Shown one piece after another: positions 8,860 through 16,671 of a stretch of 56,509 nt of DNA. Positions within the stretch are counted from its first letter, which is position 1. Each line of letters starts with the position of its first letter. The position numbers and the translations under genes were made by a program. Origin of the DNA: DATMFV01 sp035555975. Its GTDB lineage: Bacteria; Verrucomicrobiota; Verrucomicrobiia; Chthoniobacterales; Chthoniobacteraceae. The notes under the pieces were generated by a model that ran no database searches, was not told where the DNA came from, and saw only the letters and a program-made list of their open reading frames with translations. The stretch spans positions 1-56,509 of the forward strand of contig DATMFV010000061.1 in the NCBI GenBank assembly GCA_035555975.1, in the 5' to 3' direction.

Positions 8860-9560
8860 GCAGCGGCACTCACGCCCAGGGTTTTGAAGATGGATTGGAA
8901 GATGACGGAGCCGTCGGCGCTGCCGAGGCGGGGATCGGCCGCCCGTTCGGGGTGCGGCATCAGGCCGAAGACGTTGCGTTTCGCGTTGCAGATCCCGGCG
9001 ATGTTCGCCGTCGAGCCGTTCGGATTGGTCGCGTCGGAAACGTTCCCTTCCGCGTCGCTGTAGCGCAGCAGGATCTGCCCGTTGGCCTCCAGTTCCGCCA
9101 GCGTTTCGGGGCTCGCCATGTAGTTGCCTTCGCCGTGGGCGATCGGGATGTTGAGCAACTGGCCGTTGCGGGCTTCACTCAGGAAGGGGGAGTTGTTGTT
9201 CTCCACGCGCAGCCAGCGGTGTTCGCAGATGAAGCTCAAGCTGCGGTTGCGGATCAGCACCCCCGGCAGCAGGCGCGATTCGGTCAAAATCTGGAACCCG
9301 TTGCAGATCCCCAGGAGCAGGCCGCCCGCCGCCGCATGGTCGGCGACAGCCTTCATGATCGGCGAAAACCGGGCGATCGCGCCGGTGCGCAGGTAATCCC
9401 CATAGGAGAACCCGCCGGGAAGGACGACGAGGTCGTAACCCGAGAGGGAACACTCCTTGTGCCAGACGTAATCGGTCGGGACCCGGTAATGTTCCGAGAG
9501 GACGTGGTAGCAATCCTGGTCACAATTGGACCCCGGAAAACGAAGAACAGCGGCTTTCAT
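8856..9560 (-). CDS. purQ: FGAM synthase glutaminase subunit PurQ
   Basis: Class I glutamine amidotransferase subunit (234 aa) that supplies ammonia to PurL. The nucleophile elbow GLLLGICNGFQ has the catalytic Cys at about residue 86. The His/Glu end of the triad is in GLMPHPERA near residue 210. VLRFPGSNCDQDC at the start is typical of the family. A 148-base spacer separates it from purS, which is loose for a pur operon; no gene fits in that gap. Confidence 0.96.
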   Translation of the reverse strand: MKAAVLRFPGSNCDQDCYHVLSEHYRVPTDYVWHKECSLSGYDLVVLPGGFSYGDYLRTGAIARFSPIMKAVADHAAAGGLLLGICNGFQILTESRLLPGVLIRNRSLSFICEHRWLRVENNNSPFLSEARNGQLLNIPIAHGEGNYMASPETLAELEANGQILLRYSDAEGNVSDATNPNGSTANIAGICNAKRNVFGLMPHPERAADPRLGSADGSVIFQSIFKTLGVSAAA

Positions 9561-9708
9561 GAATGGTTGGTGGGGCGTCGCCTTCTCCCGGCCCGTGCGG
9601 GGCGGAAAAGGGGATGCGATGGGAAATTTCCAAGAGGTGGATTCGGCAGGCGTGGTCGGCCACCGAAGATGAACCGGATACGGTCGATCGTCGATCCAAA
9701 AAAGGCCA

Positions 9709-9957
9709 TCAGTGTTCGAGGGTCAGCTCGTAGTCTTCGATGACCGGGTTGGAAAGGAGATCTTTGCAGATTTCGTGGAGCCTTTCGTGCAGGTCATCGG
9801 CTTTGGCGGCGGCATCGTCGATTTCGATTTCCATCCACTTGCCGATCCGGATTGAGCGGACCTGAGGCAACCCGTGCTGAGCGACGGCATCGCGCACCGC
9901 AACCCCCTGCGGATCAAGGACACTTTTCTTGGGCATGACGGTGACTCGGGCTTTCAT
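9709..9957 (-). CDS. purS: FGAM synthase small subunit PurS
   Basis: Small structural subunit (82 aa) that dimerises and bridges PurL and PurQ. The sequence KARVTVMPKKSVLDPQGVAV is the characteristic PurS opening. QVRSIRIGKWMEIEID and the terminal IEDYELTLEH fit the family, and the length is normal. It is the first gene of the leftward purine operon. The only SD-like bases are an AAGG about 11 bases upstream. Short, but its identity is secure from sequence and context. Confidence 0.93.
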   Translation of the reverse strand: MKARVTVMPKKSVLDPQGVAVRDAVAQHGLPQVRSIRIGKWMEIEIDDAAAKADDLHERLHEICKDLLSNPVIEDYELTLEH

Positions 9958-10293
9958 AGAAAAGCCTTAACATTAGGAGCGGCGGGTGAAAGTTCAATCC
10001 CGAAAATCGCCTTTTGTTCACTTCGCGGCGCGGCCTCCCATGGGGGGTGAGGAAAACGAGACAAGCGGTTGACAGCGGCCTGCAATGCCATTCTAATAGG
10101 GAGTGAAAAGGGAGCCGCCCCGCCGCTGCTGCTCCCCTGAATGTTTTTGCGTGATTTGATGTTTTTAACGGAGAGGGCCCGGTCTTGTTTTAGTGTCGAT
10201 TTCCCCTCTCATCCCACCACCGCCCATCCCCGATGTTGAAGATCTCCGTTTGCCTTGCCGCCGGATACAGGAGAGGGTTGGAATTTCAAGAAA
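9958..10293. other. Divergent intergenic region purS / desaturase
   Basis: 336 bases without a gene. For the rightward desaturase there is a good sigma70-type promoter at 10069-10097, listed separately. Between it and the gene lies a GC hairpin, GGGAGC (10110-10115) with GCTCCC (10131-10136), followed by a T-run at 10143-10147; it could be an attenuator or chance. For leftward purS, a weak TTGAAC / TAATGT pair lies only about 13 bases from the ATG and is not convincing. No known riboswitch motif was recognised. Confidence 0.5.
10069..10097 (+). promoter_or_regulatory. Candidate sigma70 promoter for the desaturase
   Basis: TTGACA at 10069-10074, 17 bases, then TCTAAT at 10092-10097. The -35 is perfect and the -10 has one mismatch, though at the important second position. 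It would give a leader of roughly 190 bases before the ATG at 10294. Confidence 0.45.
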
Positions 10294-11313
10294 ATGAGTG
10301 ATCCATCCGCCCCGCCCGTCAAAACTAAAGCACAGGAACTCGCTGCGGTTCAACGGTTTGAGAAAATCGTCGCCATTGTCACGATCATCACGCCGTTCAT
10401 CGGCGTCATCGTGGCGATCTCCCTTCTTTTCGGTGGCCAATACCTTCGCCCGGTCGATTTCTGGGGCTTTTTCATCCTTTACGTCATCACGACCTACGGG
10501 TTGACGATGGGCTATCACCGGCTCTTTACGCACAAGAGCTTCAAGTGCATCAAACCGGTCCGGTGGGCGCTTTGCGTCGCCGGGAGCATGGCAGCGCAGG
10601 GGTCAGCGGTTTTCTGGGTCGCCCATCATCGCAAGCACCATATGCACAGCGACGAAGAGGACGATCCGCACTCCCCGCACTTCGCCGGGGGAGGGGTCAA
10701 GGGGATCGTGCTCGGCTGGTGGCATTCGCACGTCGGCTGGATGTTTGACAACGAGCCGATCAACTACTTCCGGCTCGCGCCCGACCTGTTGCGCGACCCG
10801 GTGGTGATGGGGGTGACCCGGCGCTACTTTACTTGGGTCGTCCTGGGGATCGTCCTTCCGGGCGTGGTGAGCGCGCTGGTGACGCAGTCGTGGAGCGGGC
10901 TCCTGACCGGGATGCTCTGGGGCGGGCTCGTCCGCATCTTCTTCGTCCACCACACGACGTGGAGCATCAACTCGGTCTGCCACATGTTCGGCGCGGCCCC
11001 TTACGAAAGCGAGGACGAGAGCCGCAACAACCTCGCGTGCGCGCTCCTCACCTTTGGCGAAGGGTGGCACAACAATCACCACGCCTTCCCTACTTCGGCC
11101 CGCCACGGTCTCCACTGGTACCAGCTCGATATGGTCTATATCCTGATCCGGATCATGGAAAAGCTCCGGCTCGTCTCCGATGTCCGCACGCCCGACCCGA
11201 AAACGGTCGCCAGCCGTCTCCGCTCGACCAAAACGCTCAACACCCCGGCCGACGAGGAAGGGGAGGACGGCGAGACGGTGCCGCTGGTCGGGCCCGAAAC
11301 CGCGTCATCGTAA
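10294..11313 (+). CDS. Acyl-CoA/acyl-lipid delta-9-type fatty acid desaturase
   Basis: Membrane-bound di-iron desaturase (339 aa) that inserts a cis double bond in fatty acyl chains, probably to tune membrane fluidity. The three histidine boxes are complete: HRLFTH near residue 82, HRKHH near 118, and HNNHH near 265. Hydrophobic segments lie between residues 30-75 and 175-220. I took the ATG at 10294; a TTG at 10255 also opens the frame but is unlikely. The C-terminal 40 residues are hydrophilic and unremarkable. The regiospecificity cannot be read from sequence. Confidence 0.9.
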   Translation: MSDPSAPPVKTKAQELAAVQRFEKIVAIVTIITPFIGVIVAISLLFGGQYLRPVDFWGFFILYVITTYGLTMGYHRLFTHKSFKCIKPVRWALCVAGSMAAQGSAVFWVAHHRKHHMHSDEEDDPHSPHFAGGGVKGIVLGWWHSHVGWMFDNEPINYFRLAPDLLRDPVVMGVTRRYFTWVVLGIVLPGVVSALVTQSWSGLLTGMLWGGLVRIFFVHHTTWSINSVCHMFGAAPYESEDESRNNLACALLTFGEGWHNNHHAFPTSARHGLHWYQLDMVYILIRIMEKLRLVSDVRTPDPKTVASRLRSTKTLNTPADEEGEDGETVPLVGPETASS

Positions 11314-11350
11314 ACGCGGAGGCGAAAATCACGTTCGATTTTGCGTGACG

Positions 11351-11400
11351 GAGCGGCGGAACCGTGTACGTTCGTACCGATCAACGCCGCCCCGTTTTTT
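11351..11400 (+). terminator. Possible rho-independent terminator after the desaturase
   Basis: GCGGCG (11353-11358) can pair with CGCCGC (11385-11390) around a 26-base loop. A CCC and then six T residues (11395-11400) follow. It lies just after the desaturase stop and before the tRNA gene. Confidence 0.4.
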
Positions 11401-11440
11401 CGACGGGACCAAGCCGTTTGATTTTTTTAGCGGAAAAAGC

Positions 11441-11514
11441 GCGCCTGTAGCTCAATTGGATAGAGCGTCGGTCTCCGAAGCCGAAGGTTGTGGGTTCGAT
11501 CCCCGCCGGGCGCA
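11441..11514 (+). tRNA. tRNA-Arg (anticodon CCG)
   Basis: A full cloverleaf in 74 bases. The acceptor stem GCGCCTG pairs with CGGGCGC (one T-G). The D-arm GCTC/GAGC holds the AATTGGATA loop. The anticodon stem TCGGT/GCCGA carries loop CTCCGAA with anticodon CCG, which reads CGG. The T-arm GTGGG/CCCGC holds loop TTCGATC. The discriminator base is A and CCA is not encoded. CGG is an arginine codon used by this GC-rich genome. Confidence 0.95.
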
Positions 11515-11655
11515 CGCTTTTCCTTCCCCCCCCTGACCTGGTGCCTGGAGCGGTCATTCGTTCGCTCTTTTTTTTGTGCTGACCAGTACAGTTTTCGTTC
11601 GCTGACCGCGTTGGCGCGTTGGCTGCGGGCGTTTCATCCGTAAACTCGGTGGATC

Positions 11656-12699
11656 ATGTGTACACTTGCCGGATTTATCGGAAGCCGACCCGCCGCTCCT
11701 GTTCTTCTTGAAATGCTCGCGAGGCAGGAGGGGCTGGCCGGAGGTTTTTATACGGGGATCGCCACCCTCCATGAAGGTTGTCTCTATTACGAAAAAGTCG
11801 TGGGAGACAGCGCCACCCTCCTGAAGGAAACGCCGGCGCTGGAACTGCCGGGGACGATCGGGTTGATCCATACGCGCACCCCGAGCGGGGGCGGGCGTGA
11901 ATGGGCGCACCCTTTCGTCGATGTCAAAGGAGAGCTTGCCTATATCGCCAACGGGGCGGTCGGCAAGTATGACAACCTGCCGGCCCTCGCCGAAGCGAGC
12001 CGGAGGCTGGAAGCGGCGGGGCATTCCTTCAAAAGTGCGCAGTCGGAACCGGTGGAAACCTATCCCTCCAGCGGCGGGCGATGGATTCACTTCAGCGAGA
12101 TCCTCTGCCACGCCATTGCGGAAGCATACGAACCGCTGGCCGGGAAGTCGGACCGGTTGCTGCGGGCGGCGATCGAAGCTTATGAAGCCTTGCCCGGCGA
12201 ACTGGTCGGCCTCTGCCTTCACGCGCGGCACCCGGACGAGATCGTGGCCGTTCGTCACAACAAGCCGCTGGAGATCGGGCGAAACAGGCAGGGGGAAGTC
12301 TTCCTCGCTTCGACCCGGATCGCCTTTCCCGACGACATCACCTGGCAGATGCGGATGCCCGCCAATGCCGGGGCGACCTTCCGCAGGGATGGCTCCATCG
12401 CGATCGCGCCCTTTACAAAAAAGGAGCTGCTCCCGGTCGGTCGCTACCCATCTCCGGTGGCAGTGGAACAGGTGCTCTTCGGGTCTCTCCGGGAACATGG
12501 CCGCGTCAACATGGAGCAATTTTTTGCCACCGCCCTTTCTCTCTGGCCGGAGGGAACGCTGGTCGAAAAAGAGACCGTGGCGTTTGACCTGCTGGCCTCC
12601 CTGATGAAGGAAGGCCTCCTGGAACTGGAGACCGAGCGTCGCCCCGGGATGGAAGGAGAGGGGACGGTCCCCTGGACCTGGGCGGTCCTGAAAAAGTAG
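11656..12699 (+). CDS. Stand-alone class II glutamine amidotransferase-fold protein
   Basis: A 347-aa protein that begins MCTLAGFIG, placing a Cys right after Met1 as in Ntn-type glutaminase domains (GlmS, PurF class). HTRTPSGGGREWAHPF and the later YIANGAVGKYD match the substrate-binding parts of the GlmS-like glutaminase domain, roughly residues 1-240. No SIS sugar isomerase domain follows. The last 90 residues, starting near GRYPSPVAVEQVLFGSL, look like a small helical, possibly winged-helix, domain. It is therefore not GlmS; substrate and acceptor are unknown. It is convergent with a GntR/LacI regulator gene 38 bases downstream. Confidence 0.7.
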   Translation: MCTLAGFIGSRPAAPVLLEMLARQEGLAGGFYTGIATLHEGCLYYEKVVGDSATLLKETPALELPGTIGLIHTRTPSGGGREWAHPFVDVKGELAYIANGAVGKYDNLPALAEASRRLEAAGHSFKSAQSEPVETYPSSGGRWIHFSEILCHAIAEAYEPLAGKSDRLLRAAIEAYEALPGELVGLCLHARHPDEIVAVRHNKPLEIGRNRQGEVFLASTRIAFPDDITWQMRMPANAGATFRRDGSIAIAPFTKKELLPVGRYPSPVAVEQVLFGSLREHGRVNMEQFFATALSLWPEGTLVEKETVAFDLLASLMKEGLLELETERRPGMEGEGTVPWTWAVLKK

Positions 12700-12737
12700 C
12701 GGCGCGGTGCCGCCACATCGGGCGCGGTCACATCACC

Positions 12738-13925
12738 TCACCTGAGGGTGGCGTTCAGAAGCTTGTGCGGCGGTTTCCTCCCCTCCATCGCAAGGCCTGC
12801 GCTTTCGTAAGCCGCGCCCGCAATCGCCTCGTAGTCGAACTGCATGACACGGCTTTCACCGACGAGCGTTGAGGGGTGGAGGGGGCGTTCGTTGCAGACG
12901 ACCGAGAGGTGCGGGCGCAGGTCACGGTGGCGGCCGGAGAGTTCCGTTTCGATTTTGGCAAACAACTGACGGTTGAAGATGACGATGCCCGTCGGCAGGC
13001 GGCGCGACTCCTCCAGCACGTCGAGCACTTCAGGCGGGACCGGATCGGCGGCTTCGTGGGACATCCGGAAGGCAAACCCCTGGACCGGAGCCGCCCCGTT
13101 CTCCGCCAGGGCGAGGGCGCTCCCCTGGAGGCGAAGTTCCCGGGAGTCGGATTGTCCCTTGAGGTTGTCGAGGATCACGATCCGCCCGACGCCAGACCGG
13201 GCCAGCGCCAGCACGGCTTCGTACCCGAGCCCTGCATAGTTGACATTGACGCACGGGTGCATCCCTTCCCGGGCCTGTTCGAAGATGGTGACACACGGCA
13301 GCGAAATTTCCTTGAAGAACCCCATGGCGGCCTGAAACGCCTCCGGGTAGCAGGTTCTGCGGATGAAGATCGCCCCGTCCCACCGGCGCAGATCAAGATA
13401 ACGTTCCAGGGTGGCGCGGCGGAGTTGTTGTGCGGGCACTTCCAGGCATTCGAGCTGATCGCCCCTTTGCGCTGCTTCCCGGCAGAAACGGTTCCACAAG
13501 GCGGCGACCGAAGGCGACGCGATCGCTTCCTTCGTCTCAAAACGCTCCTGCCGGTGCAGCCAGAGCCGGGGTGAATCGACCAGCACGGCGAGACGCCTCC
13601 GTTTCCGGGTGGCGGTGAGCCATTCGGTCACGGTTTGCGACCGGCCGCCCACTTTTGGCAAGGCCGGGATTTTGTGAAGCTGTCCGAGCACCATGGCCCG
13701 GACCACTCCGCCCCCGGCCACCCGGTATCCCGAACGGGGGAACGCCGCCACCACCTCGTTTTCCACCAGATAACGAAGGCTGCGATCGACGGTCCATTGG
13801 TTGACGCCCCACTCCCGGGCAATGGCGCGGTTGGAAAGAAACCGCCCGCCCTCGGGATGGTTCCCGGAGGAGATTTCATGGAGCAGGCTCCGGGTAAGCC
13901 GCGCATGCAGGGGAGGGGAGATCAC
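12738..13925 (-). CDS. GntR/LacI hybrid transcriptional regulator
   Basis: A 395-aa regulator. Residues 1-75 form a GntR-type winged helix (ISSGNHPEGGRFLSNRAIAREWGVNQWTVDR split over helix-turn-helix and wing). Residues about 110-395 resemble the LacI/periplasmic-binding sensor fold, with CVNVNYAGLGYEAVLALARSG as a recognisable segment. Such hybrids usually sense sugars. It lies 24 bases after the SGNH hydrolase gene on the same strand, so the two are probably one transcription unit and the regulator may control that unit. The effector is unknown. Confidence 0.8.
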   Translation of the reverse strand: MISPPLHARLTRSLLHEISSGNHPEGGRFLSNRAIAREWGVNQWTVDRSLRYLVENEVVAAFPRSGYRVAGGGVVRAMVLGQLHKIPALPKVGGRSQTVTEWLTATRKRRRLAVLVDSPRLWLHRQERFETKEAIASPSVAALWNRFCREAAQRGDQLECLEVPAQQLRRATLERYLDLRRWDGAIFIRRTCYPEAFQAAMGFFKEISLPCVTIFEQAREGMHPCVNVNYAGLGYEAVLALARSGVGRIVILDNLKGQSDSRELRLQGSALALAENGAAPVQGFAFRMSHEAADPVPPEVLDVLEESRRLPTGIVIFNRQLFAKIETELSGRHRDLRPHLSVVCNERPLHPSTLVGESRVMQFDYEAIAGAAYESAGLAMEGRKPPHKLLNATLR

Positions 13926-13949
13926 GGCATGGCAAGGGGAGGGAGCGCG

Positions 13950-14660
13950 TTATCGTTTCCGCGGATCAAGCCGGTTGATCAGCGCCTGGATCTCCCGTGC
14001 TTCGGCAAGCTCTTCCTGTTCGCACAAGACCTCCCCGATCCCGAAGGCGGCGGTCAGTTCCAGCCCCATGAGCCGGTTGCCGCGTTCGTTGACGTGGAAG
14101 CCGTCCATCATCAGGGGGGCATATTGTTGCGGGGCGGCGTTGCGGAAAAGCTCCCAGCGCCGCAACTGGTCGATCAGGCCCGAACCGGTCTCCGCCGCGA
14201 CTTCGCGCATGATCTCCATCACTTCAAAAAAACGTTCCAGCGGCCCGGTCCGCTCGGGATCGGGGGAGTAGTAGGTCTGGAAAATGACGGGGGTGCCCAG
14301 CGCGGCGAACCGGCGGTGAAGCTCCCGGTAGTTGTCGCGGATTTGCTCCACCGAATCAATCTTGCGGAAATCGTTGCCCCCGACCGTCAGGAAGACGAGG
14401 TGCGGCCGGTAAAAGGCGGCATCTTCTTCAAACCGCGCGAGGAGATGGGCCGTGGTATCGCCGCCGATGCCGGTATTGATGCAGTGATGGAAACGCCCGT
14501 ACTTTTTCTTGAGCGCCAGGTCAAAGACATCAAACCAGTGCGTGCCCAGGATGCGGTGCTCGGTGTTGGAGGAGCCAAACGCGAGGATGCGGGTCTTTTC
14601 CTTCGATTCGAAACGGGCGAGGGCGGCTTGGATGACGGCTTGCTGTTGCGGGGTTTCCAT
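13950..14660 (-). CDS. SGNH/GDSL-family hydrolase (esterase/lipase fold)
   Basis: A 236-aa hydrolase. Block I ILAFGSSNTEH holds the nucleophile Ser near residue 27. Block II INTGIGGDTTAH gives the Gly, block III LTVGGNDFR the Asn, and block V MDGFHVNERG the Asp-His pair near residue 185. No signal peptide is visible from the chosen start METPQQQA, so it is probably cytoplasmic. A longer in-frame N-terminus to 14747 reads through the terminator region and was rejected. It is likely co-transcribed with the downstream GntR/LacI regulator. The substrate, perhaps acetylated sugars, is inference. Confidence 0.82.
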   Translation of the reverse strand: METPQQQAVIQAALARFESKEKTRILAFGSSNTEHRILGTHWFDVFDLALKKKYGRFHHCINTGIGGDTTAHLLARFEEDAAFYRPHLVFLTVGGNDFRKIDSVEQIRDNYRELHRRFAALGTPVIFQTYYSPDPERTGPLERFFEVMEIMREVAAETGSGLIDQLRRWELFRNAAPQQYAPLMMDGFHVNERGNRLMGLELTAAFGIGEVLCEQEELAEAREIQALINRLDPRKR

Positions 14661-14717
14661 AGGTCGGTGGGAAGGTTGAAGTTCCCGCGCGGGAGAGTCA
14701 AGAGCCGTGGAACGGAA

Positions 14718-14756
14718 AAAAGCGGTGTGCCGCCACCGGGGAAACACACCGCTTTT
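14718..14756. terminator. Bidirectional intrinsic terminator
   Basis: A perfect 12-base inverted repeat, AAAAGCGGTGTG (14718-14729) and CACACCGCTTTT (14745-14756), around a 15-base loop. On the minus strand it follows the cyclophilin stop and runs into a T-tract (the A-run 14715-14720 on plus). It should end the cyclophilin transcript before the SGNH gene. Confidence 0.85.
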
Positions 14757-14777
14757 GGAAAGGGAGACGAAAAAACC

Positions 14778-15380
14778 TTACTTCATCTTGGCGTTGAACT
14801 CGGCGATGCGGTCGGCCTTGGCGGCGAAGAGTTCGTCGGTGGAGTCGAGGATCTCGACGCCGGTGATCTTGTCGCCCTGGTTGATGGCATCGACGATATC
14901 CTGCCCCTTGGTGACAGCGCCGAAGATCGTGTGCCTGCCGTTGAGATGGGGGGTCGGCACGTGGGTGATGAAGAACTGCGAACCGTTGGTGCCCGGGCCG
15001 GCGTTGGCCATGGCGAGGAGCCCCGCGCGGTCAAATTTGAGTTCCGGCACGCACTCGTCTTCAAACTTGTAGCCGCGATCGCCCATGCCGGTCCCGGTCG
15101 GGTCGCCGCCCTGGATCATGAAGCCCTTGATGACGCGGTGGAAGACAACGTCGTCATACTTCCCTTTTTTGGCGAGGTTGAGGAAACTGGCCACGGTGAC
15201 GGGCGCTTTGGAGGGGAAGAGGGTCAGGTCGATGTCGCCCTTGGTGGTTTTGAGAATGATCCGGATATCTTTCATGGTGGATTGGGTGGTGGGTTGATCG
15301 CTCGCCTGCGCGAACGAGGCGAACGGCAGAGCCACGGCGAGCGTTGCCACAAGGAGTCGAACAAGGTTGCGAAGATTCAT
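14778..15380 (-). CDS. Exported cyclophilin-type peptidyl-prolyl cis-trans isomerase
   Basis: Prolyl isomerase (200 aa) that helps fold exported proteins. Residues 1-26 form a signal peptide (LVRLLVATLAVALPFASFAQA), so it is likely periplasmic. The cyclophilin core runs from about residue 38: FHRVIKGFMIQGGDPTGTG carries the catalytic Arg and Phe, and MANAGPGTNGSQFFIT the second active-site block. HTIFGAVTKGQDIVDAI follows. The strong terminator after the stop makes it a single gene, or the last gene of a unit with the CDF transporter 60 bases upstream. No SD is present. Confidence 0.94.
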   Translation of the reverse strand: MNLRNLVRLLVATLAVALPFASFAQASDQPTTQSTMKDIRIILKTTKGDIDLTLFPSKAPVTVASFLNLAKKGKYDDVVFHRVIKGFMIQGGDPTGTGMGDRGYKFEDECVPELKFDRAGLLAMANAGPGTNGSQFFITHVPTPHLNGRHTIFGAVTKGQDIVDAINQGDKITGVEILDSTDELFAAKADRIAEFNAKMK

Positions 15381-15440
15381 ATACGGTGGGGAAAATAAAA
15401 GCCTCTTTCGCGTTTGTCCACTTCGCTTTCCCCGGGAAGC

Positions 15441-16301
15441 TCAAATCGGCTCGACATGGACGAGCGCATCGCGGATCGCCGGGTTGTTGTGCCGGAGGCG
15501 ATCCTTTACCGCGTGGGCAATGGCGTGGCCTTCGCGCACGCTCAGGTCGCCGTTGACCTTCACGTGGAGATCGACATAAAAATCGACCCCCATCTTGCGC
15601 ACATGGCAGAGGTCGATCTCCTCCACTCCGGGGACTTCTCCCGCTTCGTGGCGGATGCGCTGGATGATCGACCGCGGCGGGGCGCTGTCCATCACTTCGT
15701 GGACGGCCGGGAGCAGGAGGCGGACGCCGTTGAAGGCGATGATGGCGCAGGCGACCAGCGCGGCGTAGTCGTCGGCGGTTTCATAGCCCGGCCCGCCGAT
15801 GAGCGCGATCGAAATCCCGACAAAGGCAGCCAGCGAGGTGATCGCGTCGGCCCGGTGGTGCCAGGCGTCGGTTTCCAGCGCGGTGCTCCCCTCGGCCTTG
15901 TTGATGACGAGGCGAAAAAGGGTCTCCTTGATGACGATCACCCCGACCAGCACCACCAGCGTGAACGGTTTGGGGGCATGATGGGGCGTCAGGATTTCCC
16001 GCACGCTTTCCACCGCGAGAAAGGCCGCCGCCGCGAGCACGCCGAGGGCGACCAGCGCCGCCGCCAGCGGTTCCGCCTTGCCGTGGCCGTAGGGGTGGGA
16101 GGCATCGGGCGGTTTGGCGGCGAGCTTGAGGCCGCTCCAGATGACGAGCGAGCCGCCGATGTCGAGCATCGATTCCACCCCGTCCGCAATCAGCGCGTAG
16201 GCATGCCCCAATACCCCGGCGGTGATCTTGATCACGGCGAGGACGGCATTGACGGCGACTCCCAGAAGGGCCAGCCGGGTTGCGGAGATCGGTTTGGACA
16301 T
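15441..16301 (-). CDS. Cation diffusion facilitator (CDF) metal efflux transporter
   Basis: Inner-membrane divalent metal/proton antiporter (286 aa), probably exporting Zn, Co, Fe or Mn. I chose the start MSKPISATR; an upstream ATG at 16346 is possible. Six hydrophobic segments span residues 10-200. Metal-site residues are seen in ALIADGVESMLD (TM II) and ETDAWHHRADAITS (TM V). A SHPYGHGKAE loop lies between. Residues 205-286 form the cytoplasmic dimerisation domain, with CHVRKMGVDFYVDLHVKV. Metal choice cannot be read safely. Confidence 0.92.
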   Translation of the reverse strand: MSKPISATRLALLGVAVNAVLAVIKITAGVLGHAYALIADGVESMLDIGGSLVIWSGLKLAAKPPDASHPYGHGKAEPLAAALVALGVLAAAAFLAVESVREILTPHHAPKPFTLVVLVGVIVIKETLFRLVINKAEGSTALETDAWHHRADAITSLAAFVGISIALIGGPGYETADDYAALVACAIIAFNGVRLLLPAVHEVMDSAPPRSIIQRIRHEAGEVPGVEEIDLCHVRKMGVDFYVDLHVKVNGDLSVREGHAIAHAVKDRLRHNNPAIRDALVHVEPI

Positions 16302-16671
16302 CGGTTGGAGAAAGCGGGTTGGACAATCTGCCGGAGCCGCGGGCAAATGTCGTCCTAAAAATCATTGAAAAAGTGCGACAAGTTGCTTGATGCCTCCCGC
16401 AATGGGTGGTAACTCCCTGCGCTCCAAAGGCGGAAAGCGGGGGGTGACTTGCGCTTCCCCTCTTTTCAGGCCAACATAGTTACCACCGTCGCCAAGGAAG
16501 GGCAGGAACGGGAAACCTCTTGGAAAAACCGGGAAAAGGGTCGCCTTGCACCGGGAACCGGGGGGGGACCGGTCCGCCTGCCCGAAACGTTTTCAAAACC
16601 GACTTCGATTCATTTTCTTCTCCAAAGAAGTTGTCTCCGGCAGCTTTCTGGATCACTAATGCGCCCCATTC
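16302..16671. promoter_or_regulatory. Long divergent intergenic / aguB leader with inverted repeat
   Basis: 370 bases without a gene between the CDF transporter and aguB. A perfect 10-base inverted repeat, GGTGGTAACT (16405-16414) and AGTTACCACC (16478-16487), encloses 63 bases and could close a structured RNA. The stretch 16500-16580 is purine- and G-rich, including a run of seven G residues. I recognise no described riboswitch consensus. No clear SD precedes the aguB ATG. Confidence 0.35.

Noticed and set aside
4981..9063. A 1360-codon open frame on the plus strand across purF and purL
   Set aside because: It is antisense to two unmistakable pur genes. High GC at third positions keeps the opposite frame open. 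The translation is rich in Asp, Val, Gly and Arg with no domain.
9971..9998. TTGAAC / TAATGT pair as a promoter of purS
   Set aside because: It would start transcription only a few bases before the ATG and both hexamers are poor.
10069..10293. Desaturase leader as a riboswitch or attenuator
   Set aside because: The GGGAGC/GCTCCC stem is short, has a 15-base loop and its T-run lies six bases away. No conserved riboswitch core is seen.
11515..11655. Second tRNA or small RNA after tRNA-Arg
   Set aside because: The sequence is a pyrimidine run and imperfect repeats of CGTTCGCT; no cloverleaf or stable fold is visible.
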